In this document: positions 10,095-19,500 of the stretch, piece after piece | Numbering within the stretch: position 1 is the stretch's first letter | How the letters are laid out: every line of letters begins with the position of its first letter | From: Phycisphaerales bacterium | GTDB lineage: Bacteria; Planctomycetota; Phycisphaerae; Phycisphaerales; UBA1924 | NCBI GenBank assembly: GCA_020850415.1 | Contig: JADZER010000060.1 | Span: forward strand, 62,001-126,000 | Length of the DNA stretch: 64,000 bases | Direction of reading: 5' to 3' | Translations under genes and position numbers: made by a program | The notes under the pieces: model-generated | What the model was told of the DNA's origin: nothing | What the model saw: the letters and a program-made list of their open reading frames with translations, nothing else | Database searches by the model: none

Positions 10095-10199
10095 CTTTGG
10101 GGGCGGCGGGGCGGGTCTGGCGCCGGCTGGTCCGGGGCGGGCGCCCCGATCCCGGGGCTTGCGGGGGCCGGGGGAAGCCCGTACATTGACAGCGTGGCC

Positions 10200-10533
10200 C
10201 TCCTGTCACCCCATCGCAAGCGCATGGGACACCGCGAGATCGACGCCCCGATCCTCGCCCGGATCACCGACGGGCAGGGGCGCCCGCGGTTCTGGCAGAC
10301 TGGCGGCGGGTTCGACCGCAATGTCCGCGACGAGCACGAGTTTCGGCGCCCTCAAAGCAAGCAGGGTGCGGTATATTCACCGCAACCCCGTGGAGCGGGG
10401 GCTGGCCGAGCGGCCGGAGGATTGGCGGTGGTCGAGCGTGCGCTGGTGGATGGGGCGTCGGGACGGGGAGTTCCCTTGCGACCCGCCGCCGGGGGACCCT
10501 GCCATGTGGGCGGGATGGGAGGGGTTCAAGTGA
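10200..10533 (+). pseudogene. Decayed RAYT (REP-associated tyrosine transposase, Y1 family), C-terminal half, frameshifted
   Basis: Frame 1: GRPRFWQTGGGFDRNVRDEHEFRR; then frame 2: VRYIHRNPVERGLAERPEDWRWSSVRWWMG. Both are typical RAYT motifs, joined by a frameshift; N-terminal catalytic part missing. Confidence 0.85.
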
Positions 10534-11429
10534 GCGTGCGACGAATCAGGGAGGGAGGCACCGACCTCCCAAAGCAGAGGTCGGCGGCACGAGTTCGGTA
10601 CCACCCCGCCCGATTTGCACTGCTGATCGGGATTGTGCTCGTGCATGGAGGCATCATGGGATGCTCAACGAGCGAAAGCAGTACCTCGGTCATCGGGGAA
10701 CACATCTGTGCCGATGATGTCAAGCGGAGCAGTTCAAGTGCCGCTACATGGACTATCTCGTTTGCGCCAGACCCACACGACCTAGCACATTTCAGTGAAT
10801 GGGAGTCTTTATCTGCGGTGACCGAGGCAAATCCTGACTACCTCGCGCAAGCTCGCGCAGCTGTAGAGCGAGGCTTGTGTAAGTATAGTGTAGGGCTAAG
10901 GCAGCGGATGGAACTGCGGGTGCTATGCGTGGCGACCATAGCGGTCAATGAGCGGAGGGTGTCTGGACTCAACGCTAAGGAAAGTGGGATCATACTTCTA
11001 TCGATACGCAACCAAGAGGACCAGCTCGATTCCGAACGAATCGAGCAAATACTGCATAGTGAACTTTCATCCATTCTCGTGTGGCAGAATCTGGACAAGT
11101 TTCCAGCAGAACTGTGGGCAAGTGCTAACCCTGAAGGGTTCGAGTATTCGGGACAGGAATCGCTCGACTTTGCCGGCGAGCGGGCTGTCGCAACAGTAGA
11201 AGAGTTGAAGAACGGCTTTCTCGGCAAGTATGCGCAGATTGATCCGACCCAAGATATGAATCGAGTGGCGGAGCAGCTGATGATGGAGAATCCGCGATAT
11301 GCGGCAGCAATCAGGGTGTATCCTCGTCTGAGACGCAAAGCACTGGCATACGCGATATTCTTGACGAGAGTCGATCCGCCGCTCGGTCATAGGGCAATGG
11401 CATTCGTACGAGCGGCGACGGGGAAATAG
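10530..11429 (+). CDS. Putative lipoprotein of atypically low GC
   Basis: Hydrophobic N-terminus FALLIGIVLVHGGIMGC then long open frame; base composition visibly lower GC than neighbours; start codon uncertain (GTG 10530 or ATG 10655). Confidence 0.6.
   Translation: MSVRRIREGGTDLPKQRSAARVRYHPARFALLIGIVLVHGGIMGCSTSESSTSVIGEHICADDVKRSSSSAATWTISFAPDPHDLAHFSEWESLSAVTEANPDYLAQARAAVERGLCKYSVGLRQRMELRVLCVATIAVNERRVSGLNAKESGIILLSIRNQEDQLDSERIEQILHSELSSILVWQNLDKFPAELWASANPEGFEYSGQESLDFAGERAVATVEELKNGFLGKYAQIDPTQDMNRVAEQLMMENPRYAAAIRVYPRLRRKALAYAIFLTRVDPPLGHRAMAFVRAATGK
10561..10584. repeat. REP-like hairpin adjacent to RAYT relic
   Basis: CCGACCT-cccaaagcag-AGGTCGG followed by GCGGCACGAGTTCGGTACCACCCCGCC, matching the element at 62106-62170. 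Confidence 0.8.
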
Positions 11430-11489
11430 CGTGATGGCGCGAACTACGAAAGGCCGGTTCGGCGACGTCGTGGAGGCATTACCCCCGTA

Positions 11490-11725
11490 CTATTCCACCG
11501 CTCGGCGTAGATGTTGAGGTTGGGGCTCCGAGGTGGCGTCCGGACTGGGTCTATCCCGGCCGACCGCAGGAGGGCTTGAACTGGCCGCCGAACAGCGGGT
11601 CCCGGTCGTGGATCAGGTGCCGGTGCTTCAGCAGGAACCCGTCGAAGCCGTCCACGAGGGACCCCCACGAGAGACCGCCCGACGCGCGTCACCCATTTGC
11701 CGGTCGGGTTCTCGGTGATGCGGGC
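11490..11725 (-). pseudogene. Integrase-core (rve) transposase fragment, frameshifted
   Basis: Reverse strand: ITENPTGKWVTRVGRS..., DGFLLKHRHLIHDRDP (other frame), LLRSAGIDPVRTPPRSPNLNIYAERW. Confidence 0.75.
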
Positions 11726-11827
11726 GGTCCGTCTCGCCGAGACTCGGGCAATCGGTGGGTGCGATCGGCGGAGGTGATCCGTGGGAATGATCGGTGGGAG
11801 GCCCGCCCTCTGCGCACGCGTCCGGGT

Positions 11828-12442
11828 TCAGAACGCCCCGACCCCCCGCAGCTGCCAACCGATGAGCAGCAGGCCGAGGGCGCCGATCCAGCTCGCCAGG
11901 ACGCGGACCCCGATGCGCGCCGGTCGGGCGCCGAGCCACACGCCGCCCGCCAGGAGCAGGGCCGCGAGCACCGCCGTGGAGCAGCCGTATCCCAGGAGGT
12001 GCTTCCACCCGAGGCCCGCCGCCGCGGCGTCGGCCCCGGCGATCGCGCCGCGCGACAGGCCGAGCAGCACCGCGATCACCGCCATGGGCTCCCGGTCCAT
12101 GCGGGCGTTGCTGGCCCCGCCGACGCCGAGGGCGATCAGCGCCAGCGGCCCAAACACCGCGAGCCCCGCGGGCGCGGCGCCGGCCAGGTACCCGCCCGGC
12201 GCCCCCACGCCCCACCCGGCGACGAGGGCGAGCAGGGAGGCCCGCCCCGGGCCCGGCCCGCCGAGCCCCGCGATCGCCGCGACGGCCAGGACGGTGAGCA
12301 CATCGAGCGGGGTGACGAGGGCGTGGGCGACGCCGTCGTAGAACGGCCCGAGGTCGGTCGAGACCAGGTGGGCCTCGGCCGCGGGGGTCAGGCAGGCGCA
12401 GACCGCGGCCGCCGCGACGACGGCCCGGCGTGCGTTGCTCAC
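11828..12442 (-). CDS. Membrane protein, HupE/UreJ-operon associated
   Basis: Multiple TM helices, signal peptide, AHLVSTDLGPFYDGVAHALVTPLDVL; overlaps next gene. Confidence 0.75.
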   Translation of the reverse strand: MSNARRAVVAAAAVCACLTPAAEAHLVSTDLGPFYDGVAHALVTPLDVLTVLAVAAIAGLGGPGPGRASLLALVAGWGVGAPGGYLAGAAPAGLAVFGPLALIALGVGGASNARMDREPMAVIAVLLGLSRGAIAGADAAAAGLGWKHLLGYGCSTAVLAALLLAGGVWLGARPARIGVRVLASWIGALGLLLIGWQLRGVGAF

Positions 12443-13047
12443 GCGAAGACGCCCCAGGCAAAGTAGACGCCGGCCATGGTGACGAGGCAGCCGGCGAACC
12501 GCACGGCGATCGCGCCGCGCTTCCAGTGCTGCAGCAGGCCGATGCCGATGCCGGTCGCGTGCAGGAGGCCGGTCGAGATGACAAAGCCGATGCTGTAGAG
12601 GGCGGCGCTGGCGCTCTCGGGCAGCTCGGTCCCGTGCGCGTGGCCGTGGAAGACCGCGAAGCAGCCGACGATCAGCATCGCCGCCCAGAGGGGCAGCTTC
12701 GCGTTGGCCAGCACGACCGCGCCGAGCACGATCGCGGAGAACGCGATGCCCAGCTCCACGGCGGGCAGCGGCACCCCCGCGAGTCCGAGGAAGCCGCCGA
12801 CGGCCATCATGAGCGGGAAGGTCACGGGGAGCAGCCACACGCCGGGCTTGCCGAGCTGCGCGCCCCACAGGCCGACGGCGATCATCGCGACGATGTGGTC
12901 CAGGCCCGAGACGGGGTGGTGCATGCCGCTCAGGAGCCCTCCCGCCGCGCCGGACTCGTCGTGCGCGAGCGCCGCCGCGGGCAACGCCAGCATGGCCGCG
13001 CAGGCGGGCAGGAGCATCCGAACACCGGGCCGAGTTTCCCGATTCAT
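12439..13047 (-). CDS. HupE/UreJ family protein
   Basis: GLLSGMHHPVSGLDHIVAMIAVGLWGAQLG...FAVFHGHAHGTELP characteristic HupE motifs. Confidence 0.9.
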   Translation of the reverse strand: MNRETRPGVRMLLPACAAMLALPAAALAHDESGAAGGLLSGMHHPVSGLDHIVAMIAVGLWGAQLGKPGVWLLPVTFPLMMAVGGFLGLAGVPLPAVELGIAFSAIVLGAVVLANAKLPLWAAMLIVGCFAVFHGHAHGTELPESASAALYSIGFVISTGLLHATGIGIGLLQHWKRGAIAVRFAGCLVTMAGVYFAWGVFA

Positions 13048-14054
13048 GCCAATCCTCCGATCCCGAGCAGGACGATGAGCCTGCCGACGGTCCAGCCCGC
13101 CCCCAGAGAACCGACCACATACCCGGGCGCCAGGCGCTGCCACCGGGACCACCTGAACTCTAGCACCCTCGCCGCAACCGCCAACGCCAGAAGCACCGCC
13201 ACGAACCCGAGCTGCCCCACCTCCACACCAACATTGAACGCGAGCAGGGCGGTGACCAGCTCGTCCCGCGGCACACCGATCGCAGACAGCCCGCCGGCGA
13301 ACCCGAACCCGTGCAGCAGCCCGAACGCGAACGCCACCAGCCAGGGCCGACGGATCGTCAGGCTCGTCTCCCCCCTCGCGACGCGGACGATCTCCGGCCC
13401 GAGGAACAGGATGCTCATGGCGATGAGCACATTGAGCGTGGGCCCGTCGGGGTAGATCAGGCCGAGGGTCGTTGCGCCGAGCGTCAGGCTGTGGGCGACG
13501 GTGAAGGCGGTGATGGTCTTCACCAGCGTCGCGCGCCCCCGCACGATGAAGAGCAGCCCGACGACGAACAGCAGGTGATCGACGCCGCCAAGGATGTGCT
13601 GCACCCCCAGGCGGAGGTACCCCATCGCCGTGTCGGCGAGCGTCGGCGACGCCTCCACCACGAACGACGGCCGGTAGGGCTTGAGGCTGGCGAGCTGGGT
13701 CGAGCCGTCGAGCCGGCGCACGCGCACCATCGCGTCGGTCGTGACGCCGTTGAGCCCCTCCACCCGCACCGTCCGCCCCACCAGCCCGCCCTCGCACCGC
13801 ACGCTCCACCGGTCGAACCAGGCGTCGCCGATCAGCTCGCGCGTGACGGGCCCCGCCGCCACGCACTCCGGCGGCAGGAGGACCTCGACGGGCAGACGCG
13901 CGGCGCCCTGGGCCGGCGCCTTCCACAGGATGTCGTAGGTGTCCGGGCCGGTCTGGCGGATCTCCAGGTACGCGGGCATCAGCTCGTGCCCGGAGGCGAG
14001 CCGGGGGACGAGCGCCAGCAGCAGGGCGACGCACCAGAACAGCCGGGCACGCAT
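13044..14054 (-). CDS. HupE/UreJ family (extended, periplasmic N-domain)
   Basis: GHELMPAYLEIRQTGPDTYDILWKAPAQG...LGVQHILGGVDHLLFVVGLL...FAFGLLHGFGFA. Confidence 0.88.
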   Translation of the reverse strand: MRARLFWCVALLLALVPRLASGHELMPAYLEIRQTGPDTYDILWKAPAQGAARLPVEVLLPPECVAAGPVTRELIGDAWFDRWSVRCEGGLVGRTVRVEGLNGVTTDAMVRVRRLDGSTQLASLKPYRPSFVVEASPTLADTAMGYLRLGVQHILGGVDHLLFVVGLLFIVRGRATLVKTITAFTVAHSLTLGATTLGLIYPDGPTLNVLIAMSILFLGPEIVRVARGETSLTIRRPWLVAFAFGLLHGFGFAGGLSAIGVPRDELVTALLAFNVGVEVGQLGFVAVLLALAVAARVLEFRWSRWQRLAPGYVVGSLGAGWTVGRLIVLLGIGGLA

Positions 14055-14980
14055 CACGGCGCCCCCCCGGGCGGGGTCGATTGCTGGCCCGATTGCTGAT
14101 CCGATTGCTGATCCGATTGCTGGGCCGATTCCGGCGCGGGTTGCTCGATCACGACCCGGTACTTCCCGAGCAGCTCGTCCTCGAACGCCGCCGTCGCCTC
14201 GGCCCGGCGCTGCTCCCGCCACGCGATCGCGACGCTCTCCCGCACGGTGTCCATGGGCAGCAGCTCGCCCGGGGCCCGGGCGGTGACGCGGACAAGGTGC
14301 ACGCCGTAGACCGAATCAACCGGGCCGACCCACTCGCCCAGGGGCGCGCCGCGCACCAAGGCGCCGAAGGCCGAGCCGTAGGTCCTCTCGACCACATCCT
14401 CCGCGTAGAGGTCGTAGTGGTAGGGGCGCCGGAACGGGTCGCTGTACCGCTCGGGGTCGGCGTCGGGGCCGAGGCCGCGGAGCGTCTCGAGCAGTTCTGC
14501 GCTGCGGGCGTCCACCCGCGGCCCCCACACCTTCCCGTCGAGGAACACATGATCGAATGTCGCCCGGCCGGGCGAGGTGAACATCTCCGGGTGTCCGACC
14601 CGGAATGCCTCGAGCTCGTCCTGAGTGGGGATGCTCTCGTCGGCCGCGGCGGCGCCGAGGAAGCGCATCCGCTGGGCCAGCCGCGCGCGCACGACCGTGT
14701 CCTCGCGTGCCATGCCCGTCGCCAGCGCCTCGCGGACGAGGGCCTCCTCGCGCACGAACAGGTCGATGATCGCCCCGTCCTCGGCCGGCGTGGGGTCCCG
14801 CCCCCACGCGCCGCGGAACGACGCCCGGAGCGATTCGGCCTGGGCCTCGGAGACGCGGAGCTCGTCCTGCGGGGGAGCGCCGGGCCGGCGCCCCCCGGCC
14901 GCACGCCCCAGCACGACCAGCGCCGCCCCGATGAGGACGAAGTGCACCAGCGGTTCTCGGAGGAGCGTGCGTGGGGTCAC
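14054..14980 (-). CDS. Parvulin-type peptidyl-prolyl isomerase, membrane anchored
   Basis: EPLVHFVLIGAALVVLG...PFRRPYHYDLYAEDVVERTYGSAFGALVRGAPLGEWVGPVDSVYGVHLVRV. Confidence 0.85.
   Translation of the reverse strand: MTPRTLLREPLVHFVLIGAALVVLGRAAGGRRPGAPPQDELRVSEAQAESLRASFRGAWGRDPTPAEDGAIIDLFVREEALVREALATGMAREDTVVRARLAQRMRFLGAAAADESIPTQDELEAFRVGHPEMFTSPGRATFDHVFLDGKVWGPRVDARSAELLETLRGLGPDADPERYSDPFRRPYHYDLYAEDVVERTYGSAFGALVRGAPLGEWVGPVDSVYGVHLVRVTARAPGELLPMDTVRESVAIAWREQRRAEATAAFEDELLGKYRVVIEQPAPESAQQSDQQSDQQSGQQSTPPGGAP
14079..14126. repeat. 12-bp tandem repeat (gattgctgatcc)x4 in PPIase gene
   Basis: gattgctggccc gattgctgatcc gattgctgatcc gattgctgggcc; encodes QQSDQQSDQQSGQQS. Confidence 0.9.
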
Positions 14981-15091
14981 GGTTCGGTCCGGTGGGGTGC
15001 AACGGGGCCCGCGCCGGGCCCGGCACGAAGGGTACGCACCGGCCACGCGCGGGCGTGGCCCGGGGGCGTGAACATGATCTGCACACGCGGC

Positions 15092-16780
15092 TCAGTAGAC
15101 CGGGTCCCACATGGCGGCGCGGACGGTGGCCTTGATCTCGTCGTCGCTCTGGCGTCGGCCGAGGTTGAGCCTCCTGGCCTCGCGCATCACCGAGCAGGCG
15201 ATCTCGCAGGAGACCTCGCGGAGGCGGTTCTGGGTCGGGAAGAGCGACCCGGTGCGGACATCGTCGGCCGAGACGCACCCCGCGAGGGTGCGGGCGGCGG
15301 CGAGGAACATCGAGTCGGTCACCTGCGACGCCTCGGAGAGGATCACGCCGAGCCCGACGCCCGGGAAGATGAACACATTGTTGCCCTGCCCGATGACCAT
15401 CGTGCGTCCGTTGTACTCGACGGGTGCGAAGGGGCTGCCCGTCGCGATGATCGCCCGCCCGTCGGTCCAGGCGATCGCCTCGGCGGGGGAGCACTCGCTC
15501 TTGCTGGTCGGGTTCGAGAACGGCATGATGATGGGCCGCTCGGTGTGCCTGGCCATCTCGCGGATGGCCTCCTCGTGGAAGGCGCCGGCGGTGGCGCTGG
15601 TCCCGATGAGGATCGTCGGTTTCACGGCCGAGACGACCGCCAGCAGCTCGTGCTTGGCCTCCGGGGCCAGGCCGAGCTCGGCCATGTGGTCGGGGCGCAG
15701 GGCAAACTCCCGCTTGTTCTCGTCCTCGATCGGCACGCCCTCGTGGAGGAGCCCCCGGCTGTCGAGGAAGACCAGCGAGCGCCGGATCTGGTCCTCGCCG
15801 GCGCCCTCCTCACGCATCGCGGTGCGCAGCAGCCGGCCGATGCCGATCCCCGCCGACCCGCTCCCGACGAACACGACCCGCTGGTCGCCGAGGCGCTGGC
15901 GCGAGTGCTGCATGGCCGCGAGGATGCCGCCGACCGCGACGCCGGCCGTGCCCTGGATGTCGTCGTTGAAGCAGCGGAGGCGCAGGCGGTACCGGTCGAG
16001 CAGGCGCATGGCGTTGCGCTTCGAGAAGTCCTCCCACTGCAGGAGGGCCCGCGGGAACACCTCCACCACCGCCTCGACGAACTTCTCGATGAACTGGTCG
16101 TAGGCGTCCCCGCGCAGGCGCCGGTGGCGCCAGCCCGAGTAGAAGGGGTCGTCCAGCAGGTCTGGGTTGTCGGTCCCCACATCCAGGCTGATCGGCAGGC
16201 ACATGGAGGGATGGATGCCCGCGCCGGCGGTGTAGAGCGCGAGCTTGCCGACCGGGATGCCCATGCCCCCGGCCCCCTGGTCGCCCAGGCCCAGGATGCG
16301 CTCGTTGTCGGTCACGACGATCAGCCGGACATTCGGCGCCGGCGCGTGGCGCAGGATCGCCGGGATGCAGTCGATATCCTCCGGCGTGATCCACAGCCCG
16401 TAGGGGTGGCGCACGATGTGGCTGTACCGCTGGCACGCCTGGCCCACCGTCGGCGTGTACACGATCGGCATCAGCTCCGTGATGTGGTCGATCAGCAGCC
16501 GGTAGAACAGCGTGATGTTCCGGTCACGCAGCGCCTCCAGCCCGATGAACTTCTCCAGGTCGTCACGCTTGTGCGACAGGTGCTCCAGCTCGAGCGCGAC
16601 CTGCTCCTGCAGCTTCAGCGGCGTCGCCGGCAGCAGGCCCCGGAGCCCCAGCCGGTCGCGCTCCTCGAGCGTGAACCCGCGCCCCCGGTTGAGCATCCGA
16701 TCACGCAGGATCTGGGCGCCGGTCAGCCCGGCGACGGCCGGCGCCGGGACGGCGCCGAGGTGGTTGATGGTGGCGGGCAT
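15092..16780 (-). CDS. NAD(P)-dependent malic enzyme
   Basis: [75 protein letters not shown]. Confidence 0.95.
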   Translation of the reverse strand: MPATINHLGAVPAPAVAGLTGAQILRDRMLNRGRGFTLEERDRLGLRGLLPATPLKLQEQVALELEHLSHKRDDLEKFIGLEALRDRNITLFYRLLIDHITELMPIVYTPTVGQACQRYSHIVRHPYGLWITPEDIDCIPAILRHAPAPNVRLIVVTDNERILGLGDQGAGGMGIPVGKLALYTAGAGIHPSMCLPISLDVGTDNPDLLDDPFYSGWRHRRLRGDAYDQFIEKFVEAVVEVFPRALLQWEDFSKRNAMRLLDRYRLRLRCFNDDIQGTAGVAVGGILAAMQHSRQRLGDQRVVFVGSGSAGIGIGRLLRTAMREEGAGEDQIRRSLVFLDSRGLLHEGVPIEDENKREFALRPDHMAELGLAPEAKHELLAVVSAVKPTILIGTSATAGAFHEEAIREMARHTERPIIMPFSNPTSKSECSPAEAIAWTDGRAIIATGSPFAPVEYNGRTMVIGQGNNVFIFPGVGLGVILSEASQVTDSMFLAAARTLAGCVSADDVRTGSLFPTQNRLREVSCEIACSVMREARRLNLGRRQSDDEIKATVRAAMWDPVY

Positions 16781-17003
16781 GGCTCTTCCCCGCGGGGGTC
16801 GCCCGTGGTCCGTCGCGGTCGGCCCACCGGCCGACCCCACGACCGAGGCAAACTCCGTGCCCCGCGTGGCCCAGACAACGGATCGCAAAGGCGCTCCTTC
16901 TGGATAGATATGTCTATATTAGGGGGGTGACATCCGGGGGTCGAGCCCCCGACGCCGGCCGTCTGCGCCGTCGAGCCCCGGCGCCCTTGGGCCCCGCCCG
17001 GCC

Positions 17004-18086
17004 TCATTCCCGGCGGGGCGGGTGCACGATGGTCAGCCGCCCGGCGAGCCCGCTCGACACGGATACCCCCCCGGTCTCATCCACAAACACCGCCTCAACA
17101 CCCCGCAGCGACTCTACCACCGCCATGCCTCGCTCCACGCCCAGGATCATCAGTGCCGTGGAGAGGGCGTCGGCCAGCGTTGCATCCGCACAGACCACCG
17201 ACACCGCCCGCACCCCCCGCGACGGCCTTCCCGTCCTCGGGTCCAGCACATGGTGATAGCGGACCCCGCCGACCTCGAAGTACCGCTCGTAGTCGCCCGT
17301 GGTCGAAACCCCAGAGTCGGTCAGCTCGAGTGTCGCGAAGATGTCATCCGCCCGCCCCCGTGGGTCGCGGATGCCGACCCACCAAGGTCGCCCGGCGATT
17401 CCGGCCCCCGGCCCGGCGGGTCTGGCCCCGCCGACCACGATCTGCCCCCCGGCCGACACGAGGTAGGACTCGATCCCCGCTCCCCGAAGGGCGTCGGCGG
17501 CTCGGTCCAGTGCGTACCCCTTGGCGATCCCCCCCAGGCCGATCAACATCCCCGCCTGCGGCAGGTACACGGTCCCCGCGTCGTTGTCGATCACCACCTT
17601 GCGGTAGTCGATCAGGCTGATCCGGGAGGCGATTTCCCCGTCGGTCGGGACCCGCGGCTGTGCGGCCTTGAAGTCCCATAGCCCCCACATCGCCGCCCAG
17701 GTCAGGTCAAACGCCCCGTCGGTCAACACGCCTATCTCGACCGCGCGGGCGATCACCTCTCTGAGTTCGTCGGGCACCGCCACGGGCTCGATCCCGGCGG
17801 CCCTGTTCACCCCGGAGAGCGGCGAGGTGTCCTTCCACTCGCTCATCTCGGCGTCCACGCGCCGGAAGGTCTCGAACACGATCCGGGCCGCGTCCTCGAT
17901 CCGGTCGGCGGGGGCCTCGACCGTGATCGGGGTCGCCATGATCTCCTCGGTGCGGGAGATGAAGGGCGCGGGATCGGTCGCCACGGGGGCGTTGGGGGGG
18001 TGCCTCCGCGGCCAGACCGCGCGCCCGAGGCCGGCGCCGACGAGGAGCCCGACCGCCAATGCCGCGATGAGCCGCCCACGCCTCAA
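17004..18086 (-). CDS. apbE: FAD:protein FMN transferase (ApbE)
   Basis: AEMSEWKDTSPLSGVNRAAG, DLTWAAMWGLWDF, IGLGGIAKGYALDRAADALRGAG, SAGGQ, VSTTGDYERYFEVGGVRYHHVLDPRTGRPSRGVRAVSVV. Confidence 0.93.
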   Translation of the reverse strand: MRRGRLIAALAVGLLVGAGLGRAVWPRRHPPNAPVATDPAPFISRTEEIMATPITVEAPADRIEDAARIVFETFRRVDAEMSEWKDTSPLSGVNRAAGIEPVAVPDELREVIARAVEIGVLTDGAFDLTWAAMWGLWDFKAAQPRVPTDGEIASRISLIDYRKVVIDNDAGTVYLPQAGMLIGLGGIAKGYALDRAADALRGAGIESYLVSAGGQIVVGGARPAGPGAGIAGRPWWVGIRDPRGRADDIFATLELTDSGVSTTGDYERYFEVGGVRYHHVLDPRTGRPSRGVRAVSVVCADATLADALSTALMILGVERGMAVVESLRGVEAVFVDETGGVSVSSGLAGRLTIVHPPRRE

Positions 18087-18280
18087 GAACCGGGCCCGCC
18101 GCTGTGCCGCCGCTCGTACGCGTCGATGTCGTCCGGGAGCGAGCATTTGCCCGCGGGGGCGCGGTCGCGCATGCCGGCGTCGAGGCGTGCGGCGAGGCGC
18201 TGCCAGAGCAGCCACCCGACGGTGAGGGCCGCCATCGCCACGCCTCCGACCAGGATCTGCGTCCAGTCGATCACGCCCAC
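18083..18280 (-). CDS. Small (65 aa) single-TM protein between rnfA and apbE
   Basis: MGVIDWTQILVGGVAMAALTVGWLLWQRLAARL...; overlaps apbE start (TTGA), 4-nt gap to rnfA. Confidence 0.6.
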   Translation of the reverse strand: MGVIDWTQILVGGVAMAALTVGWLLWQRLAARLDAGMRDRAPAGKCSLPDDIDAYERRHSGGPGS

Positions 18281-18283
18281 AGC

Positions 18284-18862
18284 CTACGACGCCGAGAACA
18301 TCCCCGCAAACCCCATGAACGCCATCGAGAGGATCCCCGCGATGATCATGCTCAGGGCGGTGCCCTTGATCACGGCCGGGATCGTCGCCAGTTCCAGCTC
18401 CTCGCGCAGCCCGGCCATGAGCACGAGGGCCAGGGTGAACCCGCCGCCGGCGCCGACCGCGAACGCCAGGCCCTGGATGAGGCTGTACTCCTTGCTGGTC
18501 TGCGTGAGCGCCAGGAACAGGATCGCGCAGTTGGTGGTGATGAGCGGGAGGTAGATGCCCAGCGCCCGGAAGAGCACCGGGCTGACCTTCTTGATCAGCA
18601 TCTCCACGAACTGCACCGTCGAGGCGATCACCACGATGAAGCTGATGAGCTTCAGGTACGGCGCGTAGGGGAGGACGAATGTGGTCAGCGCCCACGACGA
18701 GAGCGAGGTGATGACCATCACGAAGGTCGTCGCCATCCCCAGCCGGAACGCCACCTGCAGGCGCCCCGAGACGCCGAAGAACGGGCACAGCCCCAGGAAG
18801 TAGTACAGCGTGAAGTTGTTCACCAGCATCGCGCCGACGAAGATCCAGACCAGGTCGCTCAT
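18284..18862 (-). CDS. rnfA: Rnf electron transport complex subunit A
   Basis: VNNFTLYYFLGLCPFFGVSG...LITTNCAILFLAL. Confidence 0.95.
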   Translation of the reverse strand: MSDLVWIFVGAMLVNNFTLYYFLGLCPFFGVSGRLQVAFRLGMATTFVMVITSLSSWALTTFVLPYAPYLKLISFIVVIASTVQFVEMLIKKVSPVLFRALGIYLPLITTNCAILFLALTQTSKEYSLIQGLAFAVGAGGGFTLALVLMAGLREELELATIPAVIKGTALSMIIAGILSMAFMGFAGMFSAS

Positions 18863-19500
18863 GCCGACGCTCCCGCCCTGCGGGCGAGCTTGCGCTGCTT
18901 CACCCAATTGAACAACAGCAGGATGCCGCCGAGCACCAGGAACCCGCCGGGCGGCAGGACCATGATGACCCACGGCTCGTAGCTCGGGCCGAAAAGGGGC
19001 ACGCCGAAGATCGAGCCCGAGCCGAGGATCTCCCGCGTCGACCCGAGGCACATCAGCGCGATGAAGAACCCCACCGACATCCCCGCCGCGTCGAGCACCG
19101 CGGGCAGCGGCGGGTTCCGCCCCGCGAACGCCTCCTGCCGGCCCAGGATGATGCAGTTCACCACGATCAGCGCGATGAACGCCCCCAGCTCCTTGTGCAC
19201 CGCGGGCACGAGCGCCTCGAGCACCATGTCCGCGATCGTCACGAAGGTCGCGATGATGACGATGTAGGTGGTGATCCGCACCTGCTTGGGGATGTACTTC
19301 CGCAGCGCCGACACCAGGAAGCACGACCCGATGAGCACAAAGGCCGTCGCCGCCCCCATCGCCACGGCGTTGACCGCCGAGTTGGTCACCGCCAGCGTCG
19401 GGCACATCCCCAGCACCTGGACGAACACGGGGTTCTCTTTCCAGATGCCCTTGGTGAACTCGTCGTACATCTTCTCGGGCGTCATCTTCGGGGTGCTCAC
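18859..19500 (-). CDS. rnfE: Rnf electron transport complex subunit E
   Basis: IWKENPVFVQVLGMCPTLAVTNSAVNAVAMG...VNCIILGRQEAFA. Confidence 0.95.
   Translation of the reverse strand: MSTPKMTPEKMYDEFTKGIWKENPVFVQVLGMCPTLAVTNSAVNAVAMGAATAFVLIGSCFLVSALRKYIPKQVRITTYIVIIATFVTIADMVLEALVPAVHKELGAFIALIVVNCIILGRQEAFAGRNPPLPAVLDAAGMSVGFFIALMCLGSTREILGSGSIFGVPLFGPSYEPWVIMVLPPGGFLVLGGILLLFNWVKQRKLARRAGASA

Noticed and set aside
10022-11725. Integrative element site-specifically inserted at tRNA-Thr
   Set aside because: No tRNA 3'-end direct repeat and no tyrosine integrase gene seen; only transposase relics.
16902-16921. AT-rich inverted sequence tagatatgtctata upstream of malic enzyme as operator
   Set aside because: Imperfect and short; may just be promoter AT-richness, cannot be supported further.
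18083-18280. 65-aa protein as NqrM
   Set aside because: Only one cysteine; lacks the Cys-rich motif of NqrM.
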